Positions 62,704 through 64,000 of a stretch of DNA of 64,000 nucleotides are shown in pieces. The stretch is taken from positions 1-64,000 of the forward strand of contig CANBWO010000002.1 of NCBI GenBank assembly GCA_947373155.1, given 5' to 3'. Below the pieces are notes generated by a model. That model had not been told where the DNA came from and made no database searches. It saw only the letters and a program-made list of their open reading frames with translations. The translations under genes were made by a program, and so were the position numbers. The DNA is from Microbacteriaceae bacterium. GTDB lineage: Bacteria > Actinomycetota > Actinomycetes > Actinomycetales > Microbacteriaceae. How positions within the stretch are numbered: the stretch's first letter is position 1; each line of letters opens with the position of its first letter.

Positions 62704-64000
62704 TTAGGCGTCTCCACCGGTGTTTCCGCTGGTTCCAGCGTTCACATCGTGCAGGCGGTACTTGTCGATTGCAACCTGAGCCGCACCCTTATCGATCTGC
62801 CCTGCTTCAGCAAGCTGCTCTAGCACGCGAACCACGATAGAAGGGCCGTCAATCTTGAAAGAACGACGCGCTGCTGCACGAGTGTCACTGAATCCGAAGC
62901 CATCGGCACCAAGCGTTGCGTAGCTACCCGGGATCCAATTACGAATCTGATCTGGAATGGCATGCATGAAGTCCGAAACACCGATGAACGGACCGGCGGC
63001 ATCCGCGAGCTTGGAGGTGACATATGCGGGGGCAACGGTCTGGTTCGGGTTCAAGAACGCTTCCTCGTCGCGGCGTAGGCCATCGCGGCGAAGTTCGGTC
63101 CATGAGGTAACAGACCAGATGTCGGCCGAAATGCCCCAGTCGTCGGCCAGAAGTTGCTGAGCCTCGTAGGCCCAAGGAACTGCCACACCGGAGGCCAGAA
63201 TCTGAGCCTTGTGTCCAGGGCGCTCGTTCTTGCTGATTCGGTGAATACCGCGAACAATGCCATCGATGTCAACATCTGCCGGCTCTGCTGGCTGAACATA
63301 AGGTTCGTTATAAACAGTGATATAGAAGATCACGTTAGGGTCTACGTGATTGCCCCCGTACATACGCTCAATGCCGGCGCGAACGATGTGGCCGATTTCG
63401 TAGCCGTAAGCCGGATCGAAGCTAATGACGCCGGTGTTCGTGGCAGCAATCAGCGGCGAGTGGCCATCGGCGTGCTGCAGACCTTCGCCTGTCAGAGTGG
63501 TTCGTCCTGCGGTAGCACCAATCATGAATCCACGAGACAGCTGATCGGTAGCTGCCCAAATTGCATCGGCGGTGCGCTGGAAACCGAACATCGAATAGAA
63601 CACGTAGAACGGGATAAGTGGCTGACCCTGAGTGGCGTAAGCCGTGGCCATTGCGGTGAAGCCCGCTACTGATCCCGCTTCGTTGATTCCCGTGTGAAGG
63701 ATTTGCCCAGCAGTTGATTCCTTGTATGAAAGCAAGAGTTCACGGTCTACCGACAGGTAGTTCTGACCATTCGGGTTGTAAATCTTGGCAGTTGGGAAAA
63801 ATGCGTCCATACCAAAGGTGCGGGCTTCGTCAGGAATAATCGGCACGATTCGCTCGCCGGTTCCAGGAGCACGTAGCAAGTCCTTTAGCAAGCGGACGAA
63901 AGCCATGGTTGTGGCAACTTCTTGCGTTCCCGAACCAGCCTTGCTGATCGCGTAAGCCTTGTCCTCTGGGAGAGCGAAATCAACATACTTGCTGCGACGC
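62704..64000 (-). CDS. aceE: Pyruvate dehydrogenase E1 component, C-terminal part, continuing past window end
   Basis: Frame stays open to 64000 ([43 protein letters not shown]...). Confidence 0.95.
   Translation of the reverse strand, partial: RRSKYVDFALPEDKAYAISKAGSGTQEVATTMAFVRLLKDLLRAPGTGERIVPIIPDEARTFGMDAFFPTAKIYNPNGQNYLSVDRELLLSYKESTAGQILHTGINEAGSVAGFTAMATAYATQGQPLIPFYVFYSMFGFQRTADAIWAATDQLSRGFMIGATAGRTTLTGEGLQHADGHSPLIAATNTGVISFDPAYGYEIGHIVRAGIERMYGGNHVDPNVIFYITVYNEPYVQPAEPADVDIDGIVRGIHRISKNERPGHKAQILASGVAVPWAYEAQQLLADDWGISADIWSVTSWTELRRDGLRRDEEAFLNPNQTVAPAYVTSKLADAAGPFIGVSDFMHAIPDQIRNWIPGSYATLGADGFGFSDTRAAARRSFKIDGPSIVVRVLEQLAEAGQIDKGAAQVAIDKYRLHDVNAGTSGNTGGDA

Overview
This 64 kb window is a gene-dense chromosomal segment from a streamlined actinobacterium, probably Microbacteriaceae-like. 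That placement is inferred from gene content and order (aceE-fabD-fabH-acpP-fabF-DUF3145, glyS-dusB-dgt-dnaG, hrcA-dnaJ-rsmE-phoH-ybeY-CBS-era); no search was run. Most of it is housekeeping: proA/nadD/rsfS, a polyamine ABC operon, deoC, dnaE2, pabB/pabC, leuS, comEA/comEC, holA, rpsT, lepA, hemW, leuA, recO, uppS, dnaG, def, tdk and the FAS-II cluster. There are three tRNAs (Ala-GGC, Asn-GTT and one with a CAT anticodon). I saw no CRISPR array, rRNA, transposase or prophage. The most interesting items are: (1) a sensor-kinase/response-regulator pair in which the kinase phospho-acceptor His reads Asn and the receiver lacks the acidic pair and conserved Lys; (2) a LexA box at the start of a DUF6504-dnaE2 operon that has no imuA/imuB; (3) a four-Leu-codon leader peptide and hairpin upstream of leuA, with the leader itself apparently leaderless; (4) a recurring TANNNT-N6-start-codon arrangement implying many leaderless mRNAs, including a divergent deoC/DUF167 pair with overlapping -10 boxes in 22 bp; (5) a perfect 15-bp inverted repeat inside the 5' end of the potB-like gene; (6) a GNAT plus N-acylamino-acid-racemase-like pair suggesting D-amino-acid conversion; (7) a CIRCE element before hrcA. 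All functional claims are from reading the sequence only.
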